Assembly (NCBI GenBank): GCA_023426365.1
Contig: JAFAAW010000031.1
Span: forward strand, 1 to 35,974
Direction: 5' to 3'
DNA from: Pseudomonadota bacterium
GTDB taxonomy: Bacteria; Pseudomonadota; Alphaproteobacteria; Rhodospirillales; Magnetospirillaceae
DNA: 35,974 bases
The position numbers and the translations under genes are program-made. Of this stretch, positions 1 through 7,789 are shown piece by piece. The stretch's first letter is position 1. The number at the start of each line of letters is the position of its first letter. A model generated the notes under the pieces. It did not search any database. It saw only the letters and a list, made by a program, of their open reading frames with translations, and was not told the DNA's origin.

Positions 1-475
1 CCTCGGCCTCGTCGGCGGCGCGGCGGGCGTCCTCCTCGGCGGCGCGGCGCGCGGCTTCGTCGGCCTCGGCCTGGGCGCGGGCATCCTCCTCGGCGCGCTG
101 GCGGGCTTCCTCCTCGGCGCGGAGGCGGGCGTCCTCGGCCGCCCTCTTGGCGGCTTCCAGCGCGGCGGCGCGGGCGTTGCGCTCGTGCGGGGTCAGGTCG
201 TGGGCGTTGACGGCCTGCTGCAGCATCTCGACATTGGCGACGGCCTTGGCCAGTTCGGCCTCGGCGGCGCTGCTGCCTTCGCGCACCTCGTGCATGGCGC
301 CACCGGCGGCCGAGAAGGTGCGCTTCTTGCGCACTTCCACCGTCACCACCTTCGAGCGGCCGTGCGAAAAGCTCTGGCGAACCTGGCCGGCCTCGACCGT
401 CTTCTTCAGCTCGAGCTTGCCCGGCTGGGAGAGCTTCAACGGCGCCTTGCGCTCCTGATCCTTCGAATCGCTCAT
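1..475 (-). CDS. infB: Translation initiation factor IF-2, N-terminal part (partial)
   Basis: Only the first 158 codons are in the window; the gene continues past the left edge. It begins MSDSKDQERKAPLKL and carries the alphaproteobacterial IF-2 N-terminal signature (KLELKKTVEAGQVRQSFSHG, then TVEVRKKR). From about residue 105 it becomes a highly charged Ala/Glu/Arg helix made of imperfect repeats such as RRAAEEDARRAADEAE, a low-complexity linker known from IF-2. The GTPase domains that place initiator tRNA on the 30S subunit lie outside the window. It is last in the visible minus-strand series rimP-nusA-ylxR-infB, starting 56 bases after the ylxR stop, so co-transcription is likely. The identity rests on the N-terminal motif plus gene order. 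Confidence 0.9.
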   Translation of the reverse strand, partial: MSDSKDQERKAPLKLSQPGKLELKKTVEAGQVRQSFSHGRSKVVTVEVRKKRTFSAAGGAMHEVREGSSAAEAELAKAVANVEMLQQAVNAHDLTPHERNARAAALEAAKRAAEDARLRAEEEARQRAEEDARAQAEADEAARRAAEEDARRAADEAE

Positions 476-531
476 GTAATCGACTTCGTCTCTTCTCGCG
501 GGGCCGTGCGGGAGGCGCGGCCTGTTCACCA

Positions 532-1170
532 TCAACCTGCTGGGGGCGCCGTTCCGTCGTGCGGATTGGACACCGACCCTTGGCGGAAACCGGCCAGCAG
601 GCCCGCTTCCTCCACCAGCCGGCGCGCCAGCCCACCCTGGGTCAGGGCGGAATGAACCGACTGGTCGCGGCCGAAGGGAGCACCCAGCTCGGCCGCATCG
701 AACAATTCAACCACGGGAACGCCCGATGCCAAAGCGCGCATCTTGCTTTTCCCGTCTTCGGCGGCGTCGCGGGCCTCGACCAGCACCGCCACCCGTCCGG
801 CCTTCAGCTCGGCCTTGACCTTTTCAAACCCGCACAACGCCTGTCCGGCACGCCGTGCCAGCGAAATGGCGTCCAGGCAGCGGCGGCACAACAACCCTTC
901 CAGGCGATCCGCCAGATCTTGCGGCACCTGCACCGCGCGCCGGGCCGCCTTGGCGAACAGCCGCTTGGTTAGGGCCGTATTTACCACATCCCGCCGGGCG
1001 CTCAACCAGATTCCCCGGCCGGGCAGCCGGCGCTCCACATCGGGCACCACCTCTCCGGCCGGCGATACCACGAACCGCAGCAACTCGCCCTTGGGGCGGA
1101 CCTGGCCGGTGGCGATGCACCGCCGGTTCGGTCCGCTGGGCTGGTCCTGCTCGGCCCAGTCCTGGTCCAT
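532..1170 (-). CDS. ylxR: YlxR/RnpM-family RNA-binding protein with C-terminal L7Ae-like part
   Basis: A 212-residue protein. Residues 10-85 are a DUF448/YlxR domain, with RRCIATGQV and the LPGRGIW motif of that family. Residues about 90-190 resemble an L7Ae/L30e-like RNA-binding fold (ISLARRAGQALCGFEKV, then VAVLVEARDAAEDGKSK). This two-domain form is common in alphaproteobacteria, whereas Gram-positive YlxR is a single domain. YlxR from Gram-positive bacteria has been described as an RNase P modulator; whether that holds here is inference. It lies 10 bases downstream of the nusA stop and 56 bases upstream of infB, the usual position for this family. Confidence 0.9.
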   Translation of the reverse strand: MDQDWAEQDQPSGPNRRCIATGQVRPKGELLRFVVSPAGEVVPDVERRLPGRGIWLSARRDVVNTALTKRLFAKAARRAVQVPQDLADRLEGLLCRRCLDAISLARRAGQALCGFEKVKAELKAGRVAVLVEARDAAEDGKSKMRALASGVPVVELFDAAELGAPFGRDQSVHSALTQGGLARRLVEEAGLLAGFRQGSVSNPHDGTAPPAG

Positions 1171-1180
1171 GGCCGTGGCC

Positions 1181-2695
1181 TCAGCCCTGGCCCTCTTCGA
1201 ACCAGTGGGCGCGGGCGGCCATGATCACCGCATTGGCCTGGTCCTCGGTCATCTCGTCCTTGCCGACGATGTCCACCAGCTCGTCCGAGGCCAGATCGCC
1301 CAGGTCGTCCAGGGTCTTGATGCCGCGATGGCCCAGCTTGACCAGCATGTTGGGCGACAGCCCGTCGATGGCGGCCAGCGCGTCCTCGACACCCAGGTCG
1401 CGACGCATGGCGTCGTAGCGCTCGTCCTGCTCGGCCAGGAAGCTCTTGGCGCGGTTCTGCAGCTCGGCGGCCACGTCCTCGTCGAAGCCCTCGATGCCGG
1501 TCAGATCCTCGAGCGGCACGAACGCCACTTCCTCGACGGTGGAGAAGCCCTCGGTCACCAGCAGATGGGCGATGACGTCGTCCACGTCCAGGGCATCGAT
1601 GAACATTTTCGAGCGCGAACGGAATTCCTCGTTGCGGCGCTCGGATTCCTCGGCCTCGGTCATGATGTCGATGGACCAGCCGGTGAGCTGCGAGGCCAGG
1701 CGCACGTTCTGGCCGCGGCGGCCGATGGCGAGGCTGAGCTGGTCGTCGGGCACCACCACTTCCATGGCGTGGTTCTCGTCGTCGAGCACCACCTTGGTGA
1801 CCTCGGCCGGGGCCAGGGCGTTCACCACGAAGGTGGCGTATTCGCTGGACCACGGAATGATGTCGATCTTCTCGCCCTGCAGCTCGGCCACCACCGCCTG
1901 CACGCGCGAGCCGCGCATGCCGACGCAGGCACCGACCGGATCGATGGACGAATCGTGGCTGATCACGGCGATCTTGGCGCGCGAGCCGGGGTCGCGGGCG
2001 ACCGCCTTGATCTCGATGATGCCGTCATAGATTTCCGGCACTTCCTGGGCGAACAGCTTGGCCATGAAGGTCGGATGGGTGCGCGACAGGAAGATCTGCG
2101 GGCCGCGCGGCTCCTGGCGCACGTCGTAGATATAGGCGCGCACGCGGTCGCCGGTGCGGAAGGTCTCGCGCGGGATCAGCTCGTCGCGGCGCAGCAGCGC
2201 CTCGGCGCGGCCGAGATCGACGATGACGTTGCCGAATTCGACGCGCTTGACCAGGCCGTTGCTGATCTCGCCGACGCGGTCCTTGTACTCGTTGAACTGG
2301 CGCTGGCGCTCGGCATCGCGCACCTTCTGCACGATGACCTGCTTGGCGGTCTGGGCGGCGATGCGGCCGAAATCGATGGGCGGCAGCGGATCGACGATGA
2401 AATCGCCCAGCTTGGCCGACGGCATCTTCTTGAGCGCACGCGCCAGCGGCAACTGGGTCGCCTCGTTCTCGACCTCCTCGACCACCTCGATGTAACGCGC
2501 CAGCTGAATTTCGCCGGTCTTGCGGTCGATGTGGGCGCGGATGTCGTGCTCGTGGCCGTACTTGGAGCGGCCGGCCTTTTGGATGGCCTGCTCCATGGCT
2601 TCCAGCACTTCGTCGCGATCGATGCCCTTGTCACGGGCCACCGCATCGGCGACCTGCAGCAGTTCGGGGCGGGGAAGCGCAGCGATTCGTTCCAT
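1181..2695 (-). CDS. nusA: Transcription termination/antitermination protein NusA
   Basis: A 504-residue RNA polymerase-binding factor acting in pausing, intrinsic termination and rRNA antitermination. Seen in order are the N-terminal RNAP-binding domain (residues 1-125), an S1 domain (about 135-200, GDRVRAYIYDV), and two KH domains (about 230-345). The KH part includes DPVGACVGMRGSRVQAV and SLAIGRRGQNVRLASQL. Two helix-hairpin-helix-like repeats follow at about 365-500 (LTGIEGFDEDVAAEL; VKLGHRGIKTLDDLGDLA). The C-terminal repeats make it longer than minimal NusA, as is usual in Proteobacteria. It starts 8 bases after the rimP stop. The ATG at 2693-2695 is followed by the expected MERIAALPRPELLQVADAVA start. 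Confidence 0.97.
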   Translation of the reverse strand: MERIAALPRPELLQVADAVARDKGIDRDEVLEAMEQAIQKAGRSKYGHEHDIRAHIDRKTGEIQLARYIEVVEEVENEATQLPLARALKKMPSAKLGDFIVDPLPPIDFGRIAAQTAKQVIVQKVRDAERQRQFNEYKDRVGEISNGLVKRVEFGNVIVDLGRAEALLRRDELIPRETFRTGDRVRAYIYDVRQEPRGPQIFLSRTHPTFMAKLFAQEVPEIYDGIIEIKAVARDPGSRAKIAVISHDSSIDPVGACVGMRGSRVQAVVAELQGEKIDIIPWSSEYATFVVNALAPAEVTKVVLDDENHAMEVVVPDDQLSLAIGRRGQNVRLASQLTGWSIDIMTEAEESERRNEEFRSRSKMFIDALDVDDVIAHLLVTEGFSTVEEVAFVPLEDLTGIEGFDEDVAAELQNRAKSFLAEQDERYDAMRRDLGVEDALAAIDGLSPNMLVKLGHRGIKTLDDLGDLASDELVDIVGKDEMTEDQANAVIMAARAHWFEEGQG

Positions 2696-2703
2696 CGTTT
2701 CTC

Positions 2704-3204
2704 TTATCCCTGGCCTTCCGGCCCTTTGGTCACGGCGTCGATCAGCGCGTCGGTCAACACCAGCTTGGCCACCTTGATGTCGGCCTGCGGAATGAGCGAT
2801 TCGCCCGTTTCCGTCATCAGCCGCACCCGGCCCTCCTCGTCCAATCCCAGCAGCGTGCCGCGGAAGCGCTTGCGGCCGTCCACGGCCACCAGCGATTCCA
2901 CCTTGGCCTCGTGCCCGGCCCAGGTGACGAAATCCTTGGCACGGGTCAGCGGCCGGTCGATGCCGGGCGAGCTGACCTCGAGGACGTAGCCGCCCTGGAT
3001 GGGGTCTTCGACGTCCAGCAGGGCAGACAGCGACCGGCTGATCTCGGCACAGTCGTCCACCGTCATCGGCGCACCATCCTTGCGCTCCGCCATGATCTGG
3101 AGCGTGGGACGGGTCTTGCCCTGGAACATCACCCGCACCAGCTCGTAGCCCATGCTTTCGAGCGGGGGGGCGATCAGTTGATCCAAACGCTGCTGAAGAT
3201 CCAT
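2704..3204 (-). CDS. rimP: Ribosome maturation factor RimP
   Basis: A 166-residue protein for 30S subunit maturation. It shows the N-terminal alpha/beta domain with the typical motif YELVRVMFQGK, the DCAEISRSLSALLD segment and the signature YVLEVSSPGIDRPL at about residue 90. The C-terminal SH3-like domain (KRFRGTLLGLDEEGRVRL) follows. Length matches the family (150-180). A GAGGGA ribosome-binding site lies just before the ATG at 3202-3204. It is the first gene of the rimP-nusA-ylxR-infB unit and is preceded by a structured leader with an intrinsic terminator 32 bases upstream, described separately. Confidence 0.96.
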   Translation of the reverse strand: MDLQQRLDQLIAPPLESMGYELVRVMFQGKTRPTLQIMAERKDGAPMTVDDCAEISRSLSALLDVEDPIQGGYVLEVSSPGIDRPLTRAKDFVTWAGHEAKVESLVAVDGRKRFRGTLLGLDEEGRVRLMTETGESLIPQADIKVAKLVLTDALIDAVTKGPEGQG

Positions 3205-3235
3205 TCCCTCGACGCCTTGCGACCTAAAGGGTCCT

Positions 3236-3268
3236 TAAAAAAACAAAAAAGTGGGCCTACGGCCCACT
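3236..3268 (-). terminator. Intrinsic terminator between trmB and rimP
   Basis: On the minus strand an 8-bp perfect stem (AGTGGGCC/GGCCCACT, plus-strand arms 3250-3257 and 3261-3268) with a 3-base loop is followed by TTTTTTGTTTTTTT. This is a textbook Rho-independent terminator reading from trmB towards rimP. It ends only about 32 bases before the rimP start codon, leaving little room for a separate promoter. It may therefore act both as the end of metK-trmB and as an attenuator of the rimP-nusA operon. Confidence 0.9.
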
Positions 3269-3276
3269 CTCACGAT

Positions 3277-3308
3277 CCCCTCCTCCTGCAAAGCGCTTCT
3301 TGGAGGGG
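3277..3308 (-). other. Hairpin in the rimP leader
   Basis: A 7-bp inverted repeat (CCCCTCC at 3277-3283, GGAGGGG at 3302-3308) encloses an 18-base loop that contains the palindrome AAGCGCTT. It lies between the trmB stop and the terminator at 3236-3268. It has no U-tract, so it looks like leader structure, not an end signal. Confidence 0.5.
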
Positions 3309-3369
3309 AAGCAAGAATGTGTCTAGCGGGGACCTTAAGCGTAAATCACCGCCGAGGCAAGGAAAGAGT

Positions 3370-3390
3370 GGGGGTAGACCCTCTACCCCC
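3370..3390 (-). other. Hairpin overlapping the trmB stop codon
   Basis: A perfect 9-bp inverted repeat with a 3-base loop (arms GGGGGTAGA 3370-3378 and TCTACCCCC 3382-3390) spans the trmB TAG at 3383-3385. No U-tract follows. It may protect a processed 3' end or help terminate; this is inferred from structure only. Confidence 0.5.
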
Positions 3391-4102
3391 GCGCCTTGCG
3401 CCGGAAGCGGAAGAACACCGGCGCGTTTTCCGCCAGGCATTTCTGCTCGTAGCGGGTCGGCGGCCAATCGGGCGGCAGCAGGGCGCGGTCGCTGGTGACC
3501 TGCACTTCCTCGAACTGCGGGTGCGCGCGCAATTGCTCGGCCGCCCATTCCTGGTAGATGGGATCGTCGGAGGCGACCCGCAGCTCGGCGCCGTCGGCCA
3601 TCAGGCGGGCCAGGCTATCCAGGTTGTCGCGGCCGATGAAGCGGCGCTCGGCGTGGCGCTTCTTGGGCCAGGGATCGGGGAACAGCACGAATACGCGACC
3701 CAACGACCCTTCGGGGAAGGCGGGGAACAACTGGCGCACGTCCTCGGGAAAGATGCGCACGTTGTCGATATCGCTGCCGTTGAGGTGCGACAGCAGGCTG
3801 GCGACGCCGTTCCGGAACGGCTCGCAGCCGATGATGCCGGCCTCGGGATGCAGGCGGGCCTGGGCGACCACATGCTCGCCGCCGCCGAACCCCACCTCCA
3901 GCCAGACCTGCTCCACCGGACGGGGAAACAGGTCGGCGGGAACGAGGACGCCCCCTGCCCCGGGGGCCGTGACGGCCAGCCGGGGCAGCAGGGTCTCGAT
4001 CAGACCGAGGGCGGTGCGGCGCAGACGCTTGCCGCTGCGCCGCCCGTAGAATCGCGGACGCTCGGGCGCCGGATTGGTCGGGGTTTCGCCCTCGGTGCTC
4101 AT
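3383..4102 (-). CDS. trmB: tRNA (guanine-N7-)-methyltransferase TrmB
   Basis: A 239-residue SAM-dependent enzyme that forms m7G46 in the tRNA variable loop. The SAM-binding motif WLEVGFGGGEHV is at about residues 72-83. The family motif FPDPWPKKRH is near residue 150 and the C-terminal TRYEQKCLAEN segment near residue 215. The basic N-terminal stretch (FYGRRSGKRLR) is typical of alphaproteobacterial members. It begins 12 bases after the metK stop, so it shares the metK transcript and probably its SAM-linked control, which fits an enzyme consuming SAM. An alternative reading frame over the same DNA encodes nothing recognisable. Confidence 0.95.
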   Translation of the reverse strand: MSTEGETPTNPAPERPRFYGRRSGKRLRRTALGLIETLLPRLAVTAPGAGGVLVPADLFPRPVEQVWLEVGFGGGEHVVAQARLHPEAGIIGCEPFRNGVASLLSHLNGSDIDNVRIFPEDVRQLFPAFPEGSLGRVFVLFPDPWPKKRHAERRFIGRDNLDSLARLMADGAELRVASDDPIYQEWAAEQLRAHPQFEEVQVTSDRALLPPDWPPTRYEQKCLAENAPVFFRFRRKARG

Positions 4103-4114
4103 CGCGGCCGGTCC

Positions 4115-5293
4115 TCAGGCGCCGAAGGCGCGCTTGAGCTGGTCCACCAGGTCCAGGCGCTCCCACGAGAAGCCGCCATCCGCATCGGGGTTGCGGCCGA
4201 AATGGCCGTAAGCCGCGGTGCGGGCATAGATCGGCTTATTGAGGCCCAGATGGGTGCGGATGCCGCGGGGCGACAGGTCCATCAGCTCCTGCAGGACCTG
4301 CGACAGACGATCCTCGTCCACCTTGCCGGTGCCATAGGTGTCCACATAGACCGACAGCGGCTTGGATACGCCGATGGCGTAGCTGAGCTGGATCACGCAG
4401 CGCTCGGCCAGGCCGGCGCCGACCACGTTCTTGGCCAGATAGCGCGAGGCATAGGCGGCCGAACGGTCGACCTTGGTCGGATCCTTGCCCGAGAAGGCGC
4501 CGCCGCCGTGCGGGGCCGCGCCGCCATAGGTGTCGACGATGATCTTGCGCCCGGTCAGGCCGCAATCGCCGTCCGGGCCGCCGATGACGAAGCGGCCGGT
4601 CGGGTTCACGTAGAAGGTTTCCTCGGGGCACATCCAGCCCTCGGGCAGGACGTCGAGCACGTGCGGGCGCACGATCTCGCGCACGTCGGCCTGGGACAGG
4701 CTGGCGTCGTGCTGGGTGGACACCACCACCGAGGTGGCGCGCACCGGCTTGCCGTCGCGGTATTCCAGGGTGACCTGGGACTTGCTGTCCGGACCCAGCA
4801 GCGGCTGGGCGCCCGAATGACGGGCCTCGGACAGGCTCTTCAGGATCTCGTGGGCATAGAAGATCGGCGCCGGCATCAGCACCGGGGTCTCGTTGCAGGC
4901 ATAGCCGAACATGATGCCCTGGTCGCCCGCGCCCTCGTCCTTCTCGCCGGCGGCGTCGACGCCCACCGCGATGTCGGCCGATTGCGAGTGCACATGGACC
5001 TGCACTTCGGCGTTCTTCCAGTGGAAGCCGTCCTGTTCGTAGCCAATGTCCTTGACCGCGTGGCGCGCGATGTCTTCCATCAGCGCCGGCGTCACCGAGG
5101 CCGGGCCGCGCACTTCGCCGGCCAGCACGATCAAGTTGGTGGTGCACAGGGTTTCCACGGCGACGCGCGACTGCGGGTCCGCGGCCAGAAAGGCATCGAC
5201 GATGGCGTCCGAGATGCGGTCGGACACCTTGTCGGGATGGCCTTCGGACACGGATTCAGAGGTGAACAGGAAGTTCTTCTTCGACACGGGCAA
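4115..5293 (-). CDS. metK: S-adenosylmethionine synthetase MetK
   Basis: A 392-residue enzyme making SAM from methionine and ATP. N-terminal FTSESVSEGHPDKVSDRISD holds the ATP-binding His/Asp. GAGDQGIMFGYA (about 118-129) and GGGAFSGKDPTKVDRSAAY (about 265-283, the P-loop-like motif with catalytic Lys) are intact. Length is normal (380-400). The minus-strand sequence AGGAGGG lies about 10 bases upstream of the ATG at 5291-5293. The 5' leader is long and carries a SAM-II-like aptamer, which would give feedback by the gene's own product. trmB follows directly. Confidence 0.97.
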   Translation of the reverse strand: MPVSKKNFLFTSESVSEGHPDKVSDRISDAIVDAFLAADPQSRVAVETLCTTNLIVLAGEVRGPASVTPALMEDIARHAVKDIGYEQDGFHWKNAEVQVHVHSQSADIAVGVDAAGEKDEGAGDQGIMFGYACNETPVLMPAPIFYAHEILKSLSEARHSGAQPLLGPDSKSQVTLEYRDGKPVRATSVVVSTQHDASLSQADVREIVRPHVLDVLPEGWMCPEETFYVNPTGRFVIGGPDGDCGLTGRKIIVDTYGGAAPHGGGAFSGKDPTKVDRSAAYASRYLAKNVVGAGLAERCVIQLSYAIGVSKPLSVYVDTYGTGKVDEDRLSQVLQELMDLSPRGIRTHLGLNKPIYARTAAYGHFGRNPDADGGFSWERLDLVDQLKRAFGA

Positions 5294-5355
5294 GCCCTCC
5301 TAGTGCCAATTGCGGACCAGGGGCATCAATGGACTTTCGCGACGCCATCGTGATG

Positions 5356-5409
5356 CACCCACTTAGCCGGATTTTTCGTGGCGGCAAGCGGTCACAAATC
5401 TCCACGGGA
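5356..5409 (-). promoter_or_regulatory. Candidate SAM-II-type riboswitch in the metK leader
   Basis: The metK leader contains a stem CGTGG (plus-strand 5402-5406) with CCACG (5377-5381). The loop has GATTTG, then ACCGCTTGCCG, followed by an A-run and GGCTAAGTGGG. GATTTG, ACCG-CTTGC-GCCACG and GCTAA are the conserved blocks I know from alphaproteobacterial SAM-II (metA-type) aptamers. The element ends about 62 bases before the metK start. One weak point is that I do not see the usual 5-6 bp pseudoknot pairing between the loop and the bases before GCTAA, so this may be a divergent or decayed copy. SAM-II usually lowers translation when SAM binds; the same is inferred here. Confidence 0.55.
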
Positions 5410-5460
5410 TCGGCTGAACGCGACACGCGTCCAGACTCTCCAAGGTGGCTCTTGTGGCAG

Positions 5461-5475
5461 GGAGGTATCACCTCC
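5461..5475. other. Short perfect palindrome upstream of metK
   Basis: GGAGGT-ATC-ACCTCC is a 6-bp perfect inverted repeat with a 3-base centre in the metK upstream region, between the XRE-gene terminator and the candidate riboswitch. It could be a hairpin in the leader or a dyad operator. No protein can be assigned to it. Confidence 0.4.
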
Positions 5476-5513
5476 GTCAAGTCCCAAGGCCGTGTCACCC
5501 CGCTTTCCATGGC

Positions 5514-5559
5514 CAAAACAAAACGGGGGAGCCGGGCCGCTCGCCCCGGCTCCCCCGTT
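5514..5559 (-). terminator. Intrinsic terminator of the XRE regulator gene
   Basis: A perfect 15-bp inverted repeat (arms 5522-5536 and 5545-5559, 8-base loop) is followed on the minus strand by TTTTGTTTTGG. It sits 15 bases beyond the stop of the XRE-family gene and separates it from metK. Confidence 0.92.
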
Positions 5560-5574
5560 CGGGACCGGCTTGCC

Positions 5575-6072
5575 TTACTTGGCGACCAGATCGGAAGCGT
5601 CGGCCAGCGCCTTGGCCAGCTCATAGACGCGCTTGCGCACCTGCGGGTCGGTGATGCGGTAATAGGCGCGCACCAGCTCCAGCGTCTCGCGCTTGGCCAT
5701 GGGGTCATGCTCGAAATGGGCCGGCGGCTCCTCCAGCTCGCCCACGCCGGCGATCAGCGCCGGGGTCTGGGTCTTGAGCTCCTCGCCCATGTCGTCGAAG
5801 AAGAAGCTGACCGGCACGTCAAGCACGCGCGACAGGTCGAACAGGCGCGAGGCGCCGACACGGTTGGCCCCGCGCTCGTACTTCTGCACCTGCTGGAAGG
5901 TCAGGCCCAGCGCCTCGCCAAGCTTTTCCTGGCTCATGCCCAGCAAGGTGCGGCGCAGGCGAACGCGGCCGCCCACATGCACGTCGATGGGATTGGGCTT
6001 GCCCGAAGGGGTGCGCCCACGGCTGCTGCCCTTGCGCACGCCTGTCTTTTGATTACGCGGAGTTTGAGCCAT
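5575..6072 (-). CDS. XRE-family helix-turn-helix transcriptional regulator
   Basis: A 165-residue cytoplasmic DNA-binding protein. The HTH_3 domain covers about residues 28-85, with RVRLRRTLLGMSQEKLGEAL and LTFQQVQKYERGANRVGASR as the two-helix core. The C-terminal part (SFFFDDM onwards) is the tail found in a conserved alphaproteobacterial XRE group next to lnt or metK. The start at 6072 (MAQTPRNQ) has GGGG about 10 bases upstream. An in-frame ATG at 6093 would add seven residues but has no visible ribosome-binding site. The gene is monocistronic, between its own promoter (6129-6156) and a strong terminator. The target genes are unknown. Confidence 0.9.
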   Translation of the reverse strand: MAQTPRNQKTGVRKGSSRGRTPSGKPNPIDVHVGGRVRLRRTLLGMSQEKLGEALGLTFQQVQKYERGANRVGASRLFDLSRVLDVPVSFFFDDMGEELKTQTPALIAGVGELEEPPAHFEHDPMAKRETLELVRAYYRITDPQVRKRVYELAKALADASDLVAK

Positions 6073-6128
6073 CGGGAATGCCCCAGTTGTCATAATTTAC
6101 GAAACACGGCCCGCCCGCCGTGGCGCTC

Positions 6129-6156
6129 ATTATGACGGGCAGCGGATGCAAGTCAA
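6129..6156 (-). promoter_or_regulatory. Sigma-70-type promoter for the XRE gene
   Basis: On the minus strand, -35 TTGACT (plus-strand 6151-6156), a 16-base spacer and -10 CATAAT (6129-6134). Both boxes are one mismatch from the consensus, and the XRE start lies about 55 bases downstream. Confidence 0.7.
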
Positions 6157-6185
6157 CCGGGTGGAAAAAGTCTTGATAACCACGC

Positions 6186-7787
6186 CTATCGCCCTTGCCG
6201 CCGCAGACGGTGCGACCCCAGGCCGACCAGCGCGCACACCAGCGCCAGAGCCAGCGGCAACCCGTTCCCATAGCGCGAGAACAGGGTGGGCGCCAGCGCC
6301 TTGGGCAGGTCGGAATCGACGATCCCCTGGCGCCCCAGGCCCAGGCGCGCGATCTCGCGCCCCAGGCCATCATAAACGGCGGAAATACCGGAATTGGCGG
6401 CGCGCACCAGCGGCAGCCCCTCCTCGATGGCCCGCATGCGCCCGGCCGCCAGATGCTGGTAGGGACCGGCGGAATTGCCGAACCAGCCGTCATTGGTGAC
6501 GGTCAGCAGCCAGCCGGGACGGGCCTGGTCGCTCCCCACCACCTCGGCCGGGAAAATGGCCTCGTAGCAGATCAGCGGCCCCACCGCCGGCAGGCCGGGC
6601 AGGTCCAGGGTGCGCAGGCCGGGGCCGGGCGAGAAATCGGTGCCCGCCCCTTGGGTGATCTTGTCGATGGGCAGCAGCGCGCGCAGCGGCACGTATTCGC
6701 CGAAGGGCACCAAATGCATCTTGTCGTAGATGCCCAGCACCTGCGCGGCGCCGTCGATGGCCATCAGGCTGTTCCATACCTGGAATGGCTGCACGCCGGG
6801 AGCGGTGACGCGGGGCGCGCCCGTGATCACCATGCCGCCCGGCGGCGCCACCGAGGCGACCAGGGCGCGGCGCCCGGGGTCCATGTCCAGCACGTAGGGT
6901 GCGGCGGTCTCCGGCCAGATCACATGGGTGACGGAGTCCCAGCCCGGCGCCTTGCTCAGCTCCAGATGGCTCAGCAGATGCGCTTCGCGCAGGTCTTCGC
7001 GCCACATGTGGCGCTGGCCGATGGCGGCCTGGACCAGACGCAGGCGGATGCCCGGCACCATCTCCGTCGGCGCCGACAGCCGCACGGAACCGAACGCCAC
7101 CGCCGCCACCACCAGACCGGCAGCCAGGCCGAGCGCGCCCAGCCGCCAGCGGCGCGGCGCGAAATCCGCCAGCACCGCCGGCAGGCCGAACACCAGCAGG
7201 GTGAACAGCGACAGGCCGAACACGCCGATGGCCGACCCCAGTTGCAGCACCGGCGGCACCGCATCCCACACCGATCCCAGCGGGTTCCACGGAAATCCGG
7301 TGAAGGCCCACGAGCGCACCCATTCCATCACGGTCCAGGTGGCGGCCAGCAGCGGCACCCGCCCGATCCCGCCGATGCCGGTCAGCCGCACCGCCAGGGT
7401 GGCGACGCCGAGAAAGCAGGCCAGCACGCCCGACAGGCCCAGGGTGGCGAAGGGCACCATCCAGCCGAATTTTTCCGGCTCGATCAGCAGGGCGTTGGCG
7501 ATCCACACCAGCCCGACCAAAAACCAGCCCAGGCCCCACCACCAGCCGGCGCCAAAGGCGGCGCGGCGGTTGGCCGAGGCGTCCAGCAGCCAGATCAGGC
7601 CGGGAATGGCGATCAGCAGCACCGGCACCGCGCCGACCGGCGGCAGCGCCAGGGCGGCCAGCGCGCCCAGCAGCACCAGGGCGCCGCGCCGGCGCCAGCC
7701 CGACAGCGCCGCCAGCCGCCCGGCGGCGGCCCCGAACCAGCCCCGGCCGGCGGGCGAGGAGCGCGACAGCACCAGCGACGCCGCCAT
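6186..7787 (-). CDS. lnt: Apolipoprotein N-acyltransferase Lnt
   Basis: A 533-residue inner-membrane enzyme that N-acylates the terminal Cys of lipoproteins. About six hydrophobic segments fill residues 25-225 (GALVLLGALAALALPPVGAV, WWWGLGWFLVGLVWIANALL). A periplasmic nitrilase-type domain follows. The catalytic triad is visible: Glu in WPETAAPY, Lys in YDKMHLVPFGEYVP and Cys in PLICYEAIFP. A last transmembrane segment (LPLALALVCALVGLG) is near the C-terminus. The ATG at 7785-7787 begins two bases after the corC stop; an upstream GTG would add only two residues. A much longer in-frame reading exists upstream but runs through corC in the wrong frame and is not part of the gene. Last gene of the miaB-phoH-ybeY-corC-lnt series. 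Confidence 0.95.
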   Translation of the reverse strand: MAASLVLSRSSPAGRGWFGAAAGRLAALSGWRRRGALVLLGALAALALPPVGAVPVLLIAIPGLIWLLDASANRRAAFGAGWWWGLGWFLVGLVWIANALLIEPEKFGWMVPFATLGLSGVLACFLGVATLAVRLTGIGGIGRVPLLAATWTVMEWVRSWAFTGFPWNPLGSVWDAVPPVLQLGSAIGVFGLSLFTLLVFGLPAVLADFAPRRWRLGALGLAAGLVVAAVAFGSVRLSAPTEMVPGIRLRLVQAAIGQRHMWREDLREAHLLSHLELSKAPGWDSVTHVIWPETAAPYVLDMDPGRRALVASVAPPGGMVITGAPRVTAPGVQPFQVWNSLMAIDGAAQVLGIYDKMHLVPFGEYVPLRALLPIDKITQGAGTDFSPGPGLRTLDLPGLPAVGPLICYEAIFPAEVVGSDQARPGWLLTVTNDGWFGNSAGPYQHLAAGRMRAIEEGLPLVRAANSGISAVYDGLGREIARLGLGRQGIVDSDLPKALAPTLFSRYGNGLPLALALVCALVGLGSHRLRRQGR

Positions 7788-7789
7788 GG

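Noticed and set aside
1..180. Repetitive GC-rich DNA at the left edge as a satellite or CRISPR-like array
   Set aside because: Repeats are imperfect and encode the charged Ala/Glu/Arg helix of IF-2; there are no spacers.
743..2989. 748-codon plus-strand reading frame opposite nusA
   Set aside because: His/Val/Leu-rich translation without any domain; it mirrors the codon bias of nusA and rimP on the other strand.
3251..5353. 700-codon plus-strand reading frame opposite trmB and metK
   Set aside because: No domain; both opposite-strand genes are complete and conserved.
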